DNA of 13,191 nucleotides from Saccoglossus kowalevskii (GCF_000003605.2 NW_003107092.1:172349-185539); one strand, 5' to 3'. Counted from the first letter of the stretch, positions 1 to 10,900 are shown. Notes: a model not told the origin generated them from the sequence alone. A program made the numbers and translations.

Positions 1-482
1 TCAGTACTCTAGTGATACTTTTTGATTTATTTTTTAAGTTTGACTGCTATGCTGAAGATAAACTGGGCTGCTGTTGATGTGGTGGTGTTGGTGTAGTGGG
101 TGTTTTGGTTTAGTGATGTCGAGTGTGTGCACATAAATAAATCTTAATTTTGGTAGTAATCAAACTTTACAATGAATACTATATAATAAACTATACACTA
201 AATACAAGAGTACTACACTTATTTTATTATAGTGTGCATGTCTTTGCTTGTAAAAATTAGGGCATAAGTTTAAATTGGTTAATTTGTATTTGTCATTAGT
301 CATACTTAATTAACATTTACTTGCCAATTAAATTGAATAATGAGCGCTATCAAACAATCAGCAAAATTGAAAAAAATAACGAGCAGTTTTATAGACCACA
401 ATGTTTTCGTGTTCATTACCTTGAACAATCCTCTTTGGAAGAAGGGAACGGTATAGGACAGTAAATGGGGAAATGCTGGTTC

Positions 483-515
483 TCGTCGTCGTCGTTGTCG
501 TCGTTGTTATTGTCG
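483..515. repeat. Triplet microsatellite, imperfect (TCG/TTG)n
   Basis: About eleven triplets: four TCG, TTG, two TCG, TTG, TTA, TTG, TCG. It is a simple-sequence repeat with C/T interchange consistent with decay of CpG. Confidence 0.85.
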
Positions 516-1199
516 TCTGTGGGGTAAACTAGTTTTCTTGTAGTTACAATAACTGTCCGACTGTAAAGCTAGTTCTTGTAAAGATCACGCGACCATAAAT
601 ATTTCTGCTATGCATGCAATTACTCAAACATATTCAAGGGTCAGTGGAGGGTAACTCTATTGCTTGTTTTTTCATTTTGCAAAGGCGTATGATATTTATT
701 ATTTTACACTTGATCTATGATAACATTAATTCATGACGAGCTAATAATGTGGAATCTCAGTGTTTTGATTGACTATCAGATGTAAAACAAGGATGTATGC
801 TGAGTGTCCTGTTTAGTTTTAAACTAAAACTTATTGTGTTCTTGTTATATTATGTCATGTTACCCTTCTCAAAAGCGGACACAGGACAAGATTTTGTTAT
901 GACGATGATACACACATTATTGTTTCCCTCAATATATACAAATCTATGTTAAACTGAACACACAAACATTCAGTATACATCTTTTTAAAATCTAGCAAAC
1001 CACTGAATCTATTGTTACGATATTATTATGTTGTGCTGATATTAATTGTTAGAATATTTGGTCATTTACATTTCGAAAGTCATTTAAAAAAGTTTTGTAT
1101 CAATTCTGTGCTCTGGTTCTGAAATTTAGAAGTTATAGAGCCTTGGAAAATTGCTGGAAGTATTGAGACAAGCAGCTAACGAGGTTGTCATTAGAAAAT

Positions 1200-1209
1200 C
1201 CCCCCCCCC
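1200..1209. repeat. Homopolymer run of ten C
   Basis: Ten consecutive C in otherwise AT-rich sequence. A similar run of eight C lies at 8128-8135 inside intron 2. The exact length may be unreliable in assemblies. Confidence 0.8.
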
Positions 1210-1519
1210 TACATATGTACCACACACTCGAAAGTATTCCGTTTGATTTTGGGTCGATTATTAAAGATGTCTAGTAAGCTAATATCAAAACAAACGTATA
1301 TTATGCTATGTGATTTAGACGCGCGTTGGTCACTTTCAAAACAACTATTTGATTTTCGTATTTTGTTTGTCAGATCTATGTGCGTTTTCACAACAATAAC
1401 AACAAACAGTATTGAACGTAAAGTGAAAAGCATTTATAATCAAAAACAAACAAAAAACAGAATTTATTTCAATCAGATTGTTGTATGATGTTAGCCTATA
1501 TGATATAACTTGTAACTAG

Positions 1520-1527
1520 TCACGTGA
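1520..1527. promoter_or_regulatory. TCACGTGA E-box palindrome
   Basis: Perfect 8-bp palindrome TCACGTGA, the preferred site of USF/MITF/TFE-type bHLH-zip factors. A second copy lies at 10801-10808 in intron 4. Function is not shown; two copies in 13 kb can occur by chance. Confidence 0.2.
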
Positions 1528-2534
1528 TAGTATAATTTCCTACTTATTATGCAAAATGATGAATTTTCACTATATGTTCAATGTCGTTATCATCTATGGT
1601 ATATGATTTTTACGTGACCATTATGGTTGAAGTGTGTCGGCTGATTGGATTGTTTTGTTTGTATCGATTACCTTTTCTAAATATTGGTTGATATTTATAA
1701 AATATAATGGCCATGCAGGATACCGTGAATTCATTCTATACACCATTGGTGACTTGTGCTCACAATATTAACTCTAATTTAACACATACCGATAAACGAT
1801 ATAGGAATTGAAAACATATGTACCTATTACTGTGGCTTCAGTGTTCACTGTTGTGAGGTGATAACTAAAGAAAACTGGATTTTCATCTTGGCTGTTTTAA
1901 TCACAACGCAACAATGTAATATATGTAGTTGATGTTTTATTCTCAGTTTGTTGGTAATGAAATCACAGAGCAAATCAATTTCGGGCTTCAAACTATTGGC
2001 AAATCATATGTCTCTCCTAAATGACCAATCACATACAGCGACCTTCGTACTTTTATTGATTTATGTGACTAATCCAGTATGGCCGGGTGTATGATATAGC
2101 CAACCATAGCATGTCTTAATAATAATGATGTTATAGACATCCTTCCCTGTCGAATTTACAATGTGTATAAGCTTGTCATCGCCATAATTATGTTAATGTT
2201 TCAATAAATATGTTCAACTATTAATAGCTTTTGTCCACATTATTTTGGTGGCGAGAACCGAAAAAGACGATACACAGAATATATATACAGTATATGTACA
2301 GGAAAGATTGGTATGTTTAATGTAGGCAACGTTCTGCTAGTGCGTACTTCGCGTATTTAATTGGAATTAGAATCAATAAAACATTAGTCAGATAACATGT
2401 TTACCCACTGGATGAATGTGATTAAAAAACAAGTGAATACCGTACCTCATGTCTAATTATTGTATAACGAAATCCCATGGATTGAAAATGTCATCATTAT
2501 TATGGTATTAATGAACGATGTCTGTCATAGATAA

Positions 2535-2548
2535 TTAAGTATACTTAA
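2535..2548. repeat. 14-bp perfect palindrome TTAAGTATACTTAA
   Basis: Perfectly self-complementary. It sits 5 bases before the ATG of the open frame at 2553. AT-rich palindromes of this size are not rare. Confidence 0.6.
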
Positions 2549-2552
2549 GTAT

Positions 2553-2918
2553 ATGGACATTGTAAATCTAATATATTTACGACCGATAGTGTTTTACGCC
2601 CAAAATACCTTTCACTCGATCTTTGTATCATCAATCTTATATTTAATTATTTTACTTCCTTTCAATGTTTACATTTCATTGGGTTTCTGGCAGCTAATAT
2701 ACGTCCAGCTTTGTTTATTTGCACACCTCGTGATGACCTGCAATGTCATTGCGCTGAAAGAGATAGTGTGCATGGCATTGTATCCAGGTCAAATATTCAA
2801 CCAATCAGCGAAGTCGGCAAATAATATGAACACTTTGCCACTATCCAACAGCGCGCTATTAAAAATAAGGAAAATGTCGAATTTTCGAAACCCTTCTACC
2901 AGCAATACGTATTACTAA
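2553..2918 (+). other. Unexplained 121-codon open frame, ATG-started, not recognised
   Basis: This is the longest ATG-started open frame in the window. Its predicted product has a hydrophobic N-terminal half: one stretch includes ILYLIILLPFNVYISLGF and another LIYVQLCLFAHLVM, which could be read as two membrane segments. A polar tail with many Asn and Ser follows. I recognise no family. The third codon positions show no clear bias, and AT-rich random sequence tends to yield Ile, Leu and Phe. I see no good splice partner. It is most likely a chance open frame, but the length is enough to check. Confidence 0.15.
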
Positions 2919-3730
2919 TTGCCGAGGTACATTCAATACTACGTTTTAAAATTAAATCCCAATCCCTGCATGCCCATCTCTGCACAGACGAACACAGTGT
3001 GTTAGTATAGGAGTAGAAAGAAGCGAAGATCAAACAGATAACGTGTGTTACTAACTGTACCATGCTTTAAATGTAATTAAATGTCATGTGGATATATGAC
3101 CGGGTCAAACAGTGTTCAATTTGTCTGACTGCAAATTAGTGATAGCAACTGAGTACACAGATACTCCACCGTGGTACTGGATTCATGGTGATAACCACAC
3201 CGCTGTGCCCAATAGGAAACACACTCACATGTCCATTTCTAGTACCATGCACATCAGCAATTGGTATGTTCTATTAAGAGTATTGTTACGGGCAAATACT
3301 CAACACGATAGCAGCAGCTACCCATCCCTGAATGTTTAGAAAGTCGTTGATCTTTACAGAAAAACAACCGAGAGAAATCCTGTCCTCTGAGACGACATAA
3401 TAAACGTTTAGAAGTAAAGTTCTTTTAATATTACACACATTTGATATCGTTGATTCTATACAACGGTGACAGTTATGGTCCGGACATCTGTGCCTAAAGA
3501 CAATGTGAATGCCCTCGATATCACATAAACTATAAATGCTTAGCACACGTCGCGCCGTAATAATAATAATGTCCAAAATGACATTGGTCTGATTTAATGC
3601 GTCAGGTGCTGGCCGCTAAGGCAAAGGAGACACATTTAATGCGCAACTATGTGGGAATTCTTGTTGATGGCCTAATTATTTGTGCCCCCTATATAATTTT
3701 ATATTTGTGATAGGCTACTTAAGCAAGGGT

Positions 3731-3812
3731 TTTAACGAAGTGCAGGGACGGACTGGGACCAAAAAACAGCCCTGGACTTTGCTTCCAATAGACCCACCAA
3801 AAATCCAGGTGA
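3731..3812. repeat. GC-richer block, possible fragment of a dispersed repeat
   Basis: A stretch of about 80 bases containing GGGACGGACTGGGACC, CAGCCCTGGAC and CCCACC stands out from its AT-rich surroundings. It ends in CAG|gtgagc (3808/3809), a good splice-donor match. The alternating GGAC / CCxGG character resembles non-autonomous repeat tails more than an exon. No second copy lies in this window, so the repeat call is a guess. Confidence 0.2.
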
Positions 3813-4109
3813 GCATTAGTGCTATAGTGTATGTAGCAGTCTGTCATAACAGAACTATTTATGATCGTTTATTCACGAACTCAAGAACACTAATATTCAA
3901 GAACGATTAAAAATCACATCTATACATTGTCTTTTATACTGTCATATTACAGTCATTTCTATGCTTGCATTTTCATGTGAGAAACATTTATACCACTGTT
4001 ATTCGTCACTAACTTTGCAAACAGTATTTTCACTAAGTAGTCGTACTGAATGTTGGCTATTAAAAGTTGGTGCTGAGTGCTGAGGCCCGATGGTCGTAGA
4101 CCGTTTGTC

Positions 4110-4131
4110 CGTTCTGGATTAATCCGGAACG
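4110..4131. promoter_or_regulatory. 22-bp near-palindrome centred on GGATTAATCC
   Basis: The two arms pair at ten of eleven positions (CGTTC..GGATT / AATCC..GAACG). The centre joins two TAATCC half-sites head to head, the core bound by K50 homeodomains (Otx/Bicoid/Pitx class). Seen: the symmetry. Inferred: any binding. Confidence 0.25.
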
Positions 4132-4569
4132 CACAGATTATCCTCTGATAAAGTGGAAACTAATCAAACAACCTAAAACTAGCCGGGCAGTTATTAAAAT
4201 CTCGTAGCACATAGAGTAACGACAATTCAGAATACTTTATGTTGGTCCACTCAGTGGTTTCAACGTTTGTTAGTTGTTTTCTTCAGATATGGTCATCCCC
4301 AATATATTAAAAATGTTCCGTTCTATTCGTGACGTGGCTGGGGTTATAATTGCGGAATTCCAAGTGTCTGTGTTATTTATTTAATCCTTGCCCAGTTGAA
4401 TCTACAGGGGACTTCATGTGATCTATTATATTTTATTTACTGTCACTTTTGAGACTTTAAACGACCACTGCACTTTTAAGTGGTATTCTATTATGCATGC
4501 CATTTAAAGCCATTATAATGATGGACTCTAGTGTTCAATGCATATGAATATGCATAACTTGTACATTGT

Positions 4570-4608
4570 GTAGTTACAGTAGGCATAGTAGTAGTTACAG
4601 TAGGTATA
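4570..4608. repeat. Two-copy tandem repeat, about 21-bp unit
   Basis: The unit starting GTAGTTACAGTAGG is at 4570-4590 and again, shortened, at 4591-4608. They match at 17 of 18 overlapping bases. It is a recent small duplication. Confidence 0.75.
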
Positions 4609-4641
4609 TTTGTTTTTATATAGTTAAATGATCGAAAATGT

Positions 4642-4653
4642 AAAAAAAAAAAA
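4642..4653. repeat. A-run of twelve
   Basis: Twelve consecutive A. No target-site duplication or upstream retroposon body was recognised. Confidence 0.7.
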
Positions 4654-4986
4654 TTGTGGTATTTTGGTATATGTGTACACATTTCAAGACATCTGCAGAA
4701 ATTTTGCGGCGGAACCGACATTAACAAGCGTAGCAAAACTGTATATAGTTAGAGCTGTATTTTTTAAACGTTGAAAAATAATTGTGTAATTTTTGAAACT
4801 GTTATCAATTCGGCTTCCGGCGTTTACTCTCATGTTTGCTTGGTACAACTCACTACTAAGTGAATGTAATGTTAATACATATAGTTTGACAATATTAATT
4901 ATAACATTTATTATGTATATTCCGAAGTTTAATCATACTTCAGCAAATATAACTTATAGTGAAACTTATGACGTCTGAATGCAAAC

Positions 4987-5015
4987 GAATTCAAAGGTGT
5001 CAATGATTTGAATTC
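4987..5015. repeat. Perfect 9-bp inverted repeat with 11-base loop
   Basis: GAATTCAAA at 4987-4995 and TTTGAATTC at 5007-5015, spacer 4996-5006. It could form a small hairpin. It lies about 200 bases before the CRE-like cluster. Confidence 0.6.
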
Positions 5016-5178
5016 AATCTCATGAACGGCCGCCTCGTCAGCGCTGAACAAAATATCATGTAATGGAAACTATGGTGTACATTTAACACGTACTAATGTA
5101 TAGAGAGCATGAATGTAAGTAAAATGCTGGGTTCGTCCTGTCGTCTGAAAAAAATCACAACAATCCGATTAAAATACG

Positions 5179-5311
5179 ATGGAGGTAGGCGTCTCGGTCA
5201 CTGATGTTATCTTACGTCTGACCTTTACGTCACGTTCAGATCTCACAGGAGCAGCAACCAAACAGATATCTACCGTGACGTCATTCGGTGGTTTGAGCTT
5301 CAACACTACTA
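5179..5311 (+). other. Weak candidate for the missing upstream coding exon
   Basis: An ATG at 5179 opens a 50-codon frame (MEVGVSVTDVILRLTFTS...). It meets CTA|gtaagt at 5311/5312 after one base of a codon, exactly the phase needed to join the exon at 7806. Against it: the encoded N-terminus is not a signal peptide, which this receptor family needs, and the frame overlaps the CRE-like motif cluster. A phase match arises by chance one time in three. Confidence 0.1.
5212..5283. promoter_or_regulatory. Cluster of CRE-like (ATF/CREB) motifs
   Basis: TTACGTCT at 5212, TTACGTCA at 5225 and a perfect palindromic TGACGTCA at 5276 fall within 72 bases. TGACGTCT lies just upstream at 4969. TGACGTCA is the consensus for CREB/ATF factors. 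CpG-containing octamers are uncommon in AT-rich DNA, so the clustering favours a regulatory element, possibly for the receptor gene 2.5 kb downstream. Unproven. Confidence 0.35.
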
Positions 5312-5953
5312 GTAAGTCTGATTTTTAAAATGCTGAGCTGTAAACGTGATGCATGACGGGGAATATCTCGGTTAGGTTCTAAACATGAACACTGATACAT
5401 GATTTACATGTAGACTGTGTCAAAGGCGACTCAATATGAATTATGGGATTTTACATCCTGGTACTTAGAGATATGCAAATTTACTGTCAATTAATCAAGC
5501 ATTTTTATCAACAAACTTGCCAGTAGTTTTAGTGATAATGTATATTATATATGTTATTTTATAGCAACACCCACAGAAAGTTCTAGAGTGGCGAGGAGAT
5601 TATATATAAAACATTCTGACTGACCCAGGCTACATGGATCCAAACGACAATATGAATCGACGGAAATATTTCAGATGGTTGTAGTGATATTTAAAACTTG
5701 CAAATAGTCAGTCCCCCACAGTGACTAATACTGGAAAGCAATGTAAATGGTACATCGAATATGATTGCTTGTAAGCTTATAAAAAAGAGACCTATTGAAT
5801 GTCATTAATGTCTTGTGTTAACTGATGTGAATACAACGATTGACTGACTAACTGAACTGCAACTGACCCTCAAAACCATGACTTGTTGTTCTTTCAAACG
5901 TCGACTAAATATATAATCAGCGCGTTGATGTTCCAGATTTCCATGCGCCGGGT

Positions 5954-5969
5954 AGATATTTAAATATCT
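5954..5969. repeat. 16-bp perfect palindrome AGATATTTAAATATCT
   Basis: Fully self-complementary AT-rich palindrome, the longest perfect one I found in the window. No element boundaries are seen around it. Confidence 0.6.
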
Positions 5970-6133
5970 CTGCCTGATTTCCTGGTTGATTTTTCATGAC
6001 TTTTGTTAAATCTGTGTTGATAAACATTGATTTTCCCACAATCCAATGCGTTCTTCAAATGGAAATCACAAGTATGAGGTTTGACCTAGGCACGACTTGC
6101 ACTGATTACCGACGGTGACTCCATCGATACCTT

Positions 6134-6208
6134 CCAATCACATAAAAATTGCCTAATAAAAGCTAGGAAACGTCTCAGTTCGTACTCGTTGATCTGCGCA
6201 ACAGTCAA
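6134..6208 (+). promoter_or_regulatory. Possible core promoter (CCAAT, TATA-like, initiator, DPE-like)
   Basis: CCAAT at 6134, ATAAAAA at 6142-6148, the initiator-like TCAGTT at 6175-6180 and AGTCA at 6203-6207 are spaced much as CCAAT box, TATA box, Inr and DPE would be for a start at 6177. A CpG-richer stretch follows. Each motif is degenerate, and no first exon can be tied to it. Confidence 0.15.
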
Positions 6209-7311
6209 AGTCGCTATATTTGTTTATATGAGACCCATATATTTCGCACATGCGCAGCGCGACGACTACCGCGCTTTAATATGCAATGTGACGTACCGAA
6301 GAATTACAGTCACTAATACCACGCGACATCCTTAATATATTTGTAACTGCGCTATACGATATTCCCACTGAATAAATAAATTGCATAGTGTATACCTAAT
6401 GATATATTTCAGCTATTTCAGCTGAGAGACAAGCTTAGCAAATGTACAGAATATCTTGTGACTTTCTGCAGTCATGTATGTTGTACAGGGCACAATACCC
6501 GACAGTTACAACTGACACAAGCAACATGCAACATGTTGATTTAAAACGACCACAAGCCAAGTAGTTGTAGTTCGATATATGATTCCTCTTTTCATGTTGG
6601 CGACGAACATCTCGAGTTAGGATCATTTCAGTAACATGATGTCAGTCTGTATCAACGACGTGATGGAATTATTCAACACATTCAATTATCAGTGTGATGA
6701 ATCAAAGAACGAACCTTTTGAAAAGTTTAAAACGTCTTTATTTTCAAGATTTAAAAGCAAATATTAAACACGCTAATGATGTTAACATTGACAAGTTGAT
6801 GTAGCTAACTCAATGGCGATGCAGGACATATACATATTTACGCCACATGGTTGAAATGTATATATTCCTGTTATGTTCCTAGTGATAAGAACTATTTCAA
6901 AACAAGCAGATCTGTAGTTGTAGATATGAATATCCGTTTACGTTTTAATATCAAAACGAAAAAGAATATGATAGTTGAGTTTCGGAGTTTCTAATTGCTT
7001 AGCTAATGCGCATAGGTGGGTGATTGGTGCTGATACACTACTATTAAGTGAGAATATGAGGCTAATATTTTACTGTACCAACATAAGTTTTGTTTTACCT
7101 AACATATTGATTTTGTATTGTGTTGCGTTTTCATATAACTGATCAAAATTGAAGTTAGACAAATTATATACAATATCTTGGTATCTATGCGGACATTATA
7201 AAATATCTTCAAGGGACAAGAAACATGATTACGTATTCAAATTATGAAAAACGTGCTCACTACCGAGCGGTTATAAATTGAGTCTATTTTTGTAACGACC
7301 TTGCGCTCAGT

Positions 7312-7366
7312 AACGTAACCACCATGACATTGGGAACTCGTTTTTATGTTAACGGTGGTTAATGTT
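7312..7366. repeat. Imperfect inverted repeat, 12-13 bp arms
   Basis: AACGTAACCACC at 7312-7323 pairs with GGTGGTTAATGTT at 7354-7366, with one bulge and one mismatch, across a 30-base loop. It may be a hairpin or chance. Confidence 0.4.
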
Positions 7367-7805
7367 GAATAAAGATATGTTTACCATGATTGACAGCAAT
7401 AATCGATGCAGTTCTGGGTGTCATGCCATGTAGTACATCGTAAACTATAGGTGTATATATTTACTTCTACTACAGTTAAAACACATCTTTGTAACACGGC
7501 GCCATATTGTGTTATGTACAATACTGTATCCATTGAATAAATATACGTCTTGGTGAATTTGTTATTTCAGAGTACTTGTCGAGTGTGTTTGTCAATCATA
7601 GATGGACTACTGGGGTTCACAATAGTATCAAGTGTTCTAACACATATAGTCGAACATCGAATGATATTATTATAATTTTTGAGTGAGTTGCGAGACTTGG
7701 GTTGAACCTACTGTCTCAAAATATCGGACATAGACCGATTAATTACTTAATTGCTATTAGTATTGAATTAATATATTTATTATTTGTAATATTCTATCGT
7801 TGTAG

Positions 7806-7945
7806 ATGTTTCAGGAAGTGACGCTGAAGAGAGACTACGGTATGATTTGTTTCATAATTACAATGCTACTGTGCGACCAGCAGAGAAGCCTGGAGACACA
7901 GTCGTCATAGACATAGCGTTGGCCATTACACAGATATTGGACGTG
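7806..7945 (+). CDS. nAChR-like exon 2: N-terminal helix and first strands
   Basis: This exon encodes VSGSDAEERLRYDLF, then HNYNATVRPAEKPGDTVVI and DIALAITQILDV. It matches the nAChR N-terminus pattern EERL..DL...YN..VRP and the strand ending ITQI.DV. NAT is an N-glycosylation sequon in the extracellular domain. The donor is GTG|gtaagt (phase 0). Two acceptors fit: tgtag before 7806 or ttcag before 7815. They differ by 9 bases and keep the same phase (two bases complete a codon begun in the missing upstream exon). The upstream site gives 140 bases, the usual length of this exon in vertebrate neuronal nAChR genes, so I prefer it. There is no start codon for this frame in the exon, so at least one exon lies upstream. 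Confidence 0.9.
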
Positions 7946-10900
7946 GTAAGTTTATGCGTATAACAACTGGCAAACATTGGGATACTGAAATCTGGATGAA
8001 TTGAATCAGAACGCACGTTTCTGTGTAGAAAATGGCACATTGCCAATTGTATAACCGATCAGTCTTACACCTGTCAAGGCTACAAAAGTAACGTTCACAT
8101 TTGCATGATGGGATTGGTGTTATTATGCCCCCCCCTGAAATGCAATTATACATCTTGTCAACAACGGGGTATGTCTACAACGAACTAAATACTTAAGGAA
8201 AGTCCCAGGACATGTGTGGGTTGACATATCCTGTCTTGGTTCGGTGTACACGCACATCCCAGCTAGTTTATTTTCAACACAGTACAGGTTGCCTGGTTAC
8301 CAATATGCCAACAACGCCTACAAATCATCGTTATCATCGTTGAGACTATACACTTACGTTTATTATGCAAACAGTCAGGTCATTGCCATAGTTTTTTATC
8401 ATTCCCTTGAACAGCATTTCGGTAAATTATATGCCAGGTGTATTTTAGCGTTATAAAATAGATTTTAGTAACTACCATTTACACCTTCTTTGGTGATTGG
8501 CACTAGCATTATACTAATACACTGCCAGTGAAAAAAAACGTCTTTAAATGCGAAATTGTTTTACATTAAGTGATAATGATAATCATGGATAAATGTCCAA
8601 AACGTGTAATATTGTCATGGGTGGATTGAAACGCAAAACATTTGAATGTACTTTTCTGTGTTGCGAATAGTTTGACGAAGCAACCGATATTATCTAAATG
8701 GCAAGTTAGGGTGATTATCCCTAATTGTACGTAGTGGTAGCTGGGTTCTGTCAAGATATTGTTATGTAGTCTGTAAACGGTTTTTATCGTATGATGTACA
8801 TACTAGTTAAGACATATGAATTCAAACAAATGTAGGTATGTGTTTGTCGTCGTTAAAGTATTTGTAATAATTGCTGTAGTGTTTGTCTTGTAACCACTCG
8901 ATGTAAATTGAATTAAATCTACACTTTAAGTGATAACATGGATTTGGTGAAAATATAATAATGCTTTTAGTGGACGTTGTGATGATATGAGTGTCGCAAA
9001 GGCGCTGGATAGCCTATGATGCCGCCTTTTTTGCCAACCAGGGCAAACTTCTCAAAAGTTGTCCTAATCTTGGTAGTGTATTTGATGATAAATTGCCTTC
9101 ATGGATAACCATCAGATATGTGTTAGTGCGCACAAAAAAATAACAAGAAAGCAAATTGTACTAGAAGAAGAACAGAATCTAAACTACTAGAAGTAAAAGA
9201 AATATCTTGCACAGTTGTTTTCTATGTGTACCTTGTAACTATGGTAAATAGGCTTGAAATATGTGAGTTTGTAATTGGAATGAAATCAATCACACTTTCA
9301 CATGTTCCTGTGATGCTATGTTTACAATATCTGGTACTTAAACTTGGCCTGGGGTAAGTCAGTATTTGACATGGACACTGATACTGTTATTGATGAAATA
9401 CCTCTGTGCTACAACACTTGAACTGGTAATATAAGCAGCGATATGACTGTTTTAGTTATTTTTAAATTATATGTATTGTACAACAAAACGTGTTATTTGT
9501 GGTTTATTTATGATGAATGTTTAATTAAAATGTCAATTTAGCCACGAACAAAATAATTCTATGCTCATGTACATGCGCATTAACTTAGTTCAGTTTTTAA
9601 TATTGTAGTATAAGATGCAAAATCACTGAATTCTAATTTACGTTTATGCATATAAAACAAATATTCTGTACTACCTAATGTATCATGTGACCATTTCGTT
9701 TTTATTGAAACATATTGCTTGGCTTGTTTTAATTCTTGTATGTATTATTTTATTGTGATGTCGGAGTCTGTTCATATTTACAGGATGAGAAAAGACAAGT
9801 GGTAACGGGAAATCTCTGGATATACCAGGTGAGGGCGCAATTCACATCATTTATTGAGTAAATTTGAGTTTTATTCGATATTTGGAAGCACTGTGGATTA
9901 CAATTTTCCGTGAACAGCACAGATAATAGTATGCGTTCGATATAATAATCGACCATGCCAATGCGCATGCCCGTTGAAATAGTAGTACGTATCGTTAAAC
10001 TGAAGAGCATGCCCATTTGCGTAATTTACTATTGTGTATTTGTATGTATAATTGCTTTTTATTGTAAAAATAGTCGTCAGAATGTAGTGTTCATAAAGTA
10101 AGAAACAGCAATATTAGCTAACCCTGATAATATTGAGCCTTTTAATTCACTACTAAGCTACTATTGAATGAACGGGAGGCAAAGACACTATTAGTGACTG
10201 TCCACTAACGATCGATAAGCAGCAATAATTATTTCCTCCTGAAATGAAGACCATCTGAAGTGAATACAACATCAATCTATACCACAGCCATGATTAAATG
10301 CTGTAAATATTAGCACGGAAGATTAGAACTCAATTCAGATTGCGTACTCTTGTACACGAAAGCTGACCTCTAATCATCATAGGCGTTGACTCTTTAATTT
10401 ATTTTAACAGATATGGACGGATTTTCGATTGAAATGGGATCCGGCTGATTACGATGGAATATTCAATTTGCCTGTTCAGTCGAAGCAGATCTGGTTCCCT
10501 GACACCGCCCTCTATCAAAGGTGAGTTTTATCAAGGAGGGCGCTGTGCGGAAAGTCTCCAAGTTGCAGCTTTAAATAAATTAATTGCTTAATATGGCATG
10601 ACTCATATTTATAAACGTAATTAGCACACATGTATCATTAACAAAATATAATTTAGACGGTAAAATAGATAAATTATGGTAATAAATGATAATGATATAA
10701 TAATGATATAATAATAAAAGATCACATAATATAGCACATGTAGTTGCTGAATGAAGAGTCGTTCATTAAGAGGTAGCGCAAGTGCGCGCGTACATACTGA
10801 TCACGTGACCTAGGAACATGTTTGATTTATAATTCTTACTGAAGCACATATCACCACGTAGTGTCAGAAATGAGTGACACATGAACGGTGTAATGATGCT

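Larger units (their letters stand above)
1..2552. other. No gene recognised; AT-rich non-coding DNA
   Basis: I find no exon with family motifs and no tRNA or rRNA signature on either strand. Stop codons are frequent in all frames. Contents: a GT/GGT-rich patch near 70-115, a TCG/TTG triplet repeat (483-515), a C-run (1200-1209), an E-box palindrome (1520-1527) and a 14-bp palindrome (2535-2548). An 81-codon and a 74-codon open frame overlap on opposite strands at 1209-1488; both look like chance. Confidence 0.6.
2919..5178. other. No gene recognised; non-coding DNA with small repeats
   Basis: No coding motif on either strand. Contents: a stop-free minus-strand stretch at 3286-3615 without an ATG start, a GC-richer block at 3731-3812, a near-palindrome with TAATCC cores (4110-4131), a 21-bp tandem duplication (4570-4608), an A-run of 12 (4642-4653), and an inverted repeat (4987-5015). 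Confidence 0.55.
5312..7805. other. No gene recognised; region upstream of the receptor exons
   Basis: Probably part of the first intron or the 5' flank of the receptor gene. No convincing signal-peptide exon with a strong phase-1 donor was found. An open frame from an ATG at 7056 starts with a hydrophobic, signal-like peptide (MRLIFYCTNISFVLPNILIL) but has only weak donors. Other contents: a palindrome (5954-5969), a promoter-like arrangement (6134-6208), a locally CpG-richer patch at 6240-6295 and a hairpin (7312-7366). Confidence 0.5.

Noticed and set aside
4491-4736. 81-codon minus-strand frame with repeated PTVTT
   Set aside because: The repetition is the translation of the 21-bp tandem duplication; it is not a protein repeat.
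6638-6770. Short ATG frame (MMSVCINDVMELF...) before the receptor exons
   Set aside because: Only about 43 codons, no signal peptide, and no phase-1 donor to join exon 2.
8212-8456. Open frame of about 80 codons inside intron 2
   Set aside because: No recognisable family, no partner splice sites of the right phase and no clear codon bias. It is probably chance.
9750-10016. 88-codon minus-strand frame over exon 3
   Set aside because: It is antisense to a well-supported exon and has no family resemblance.
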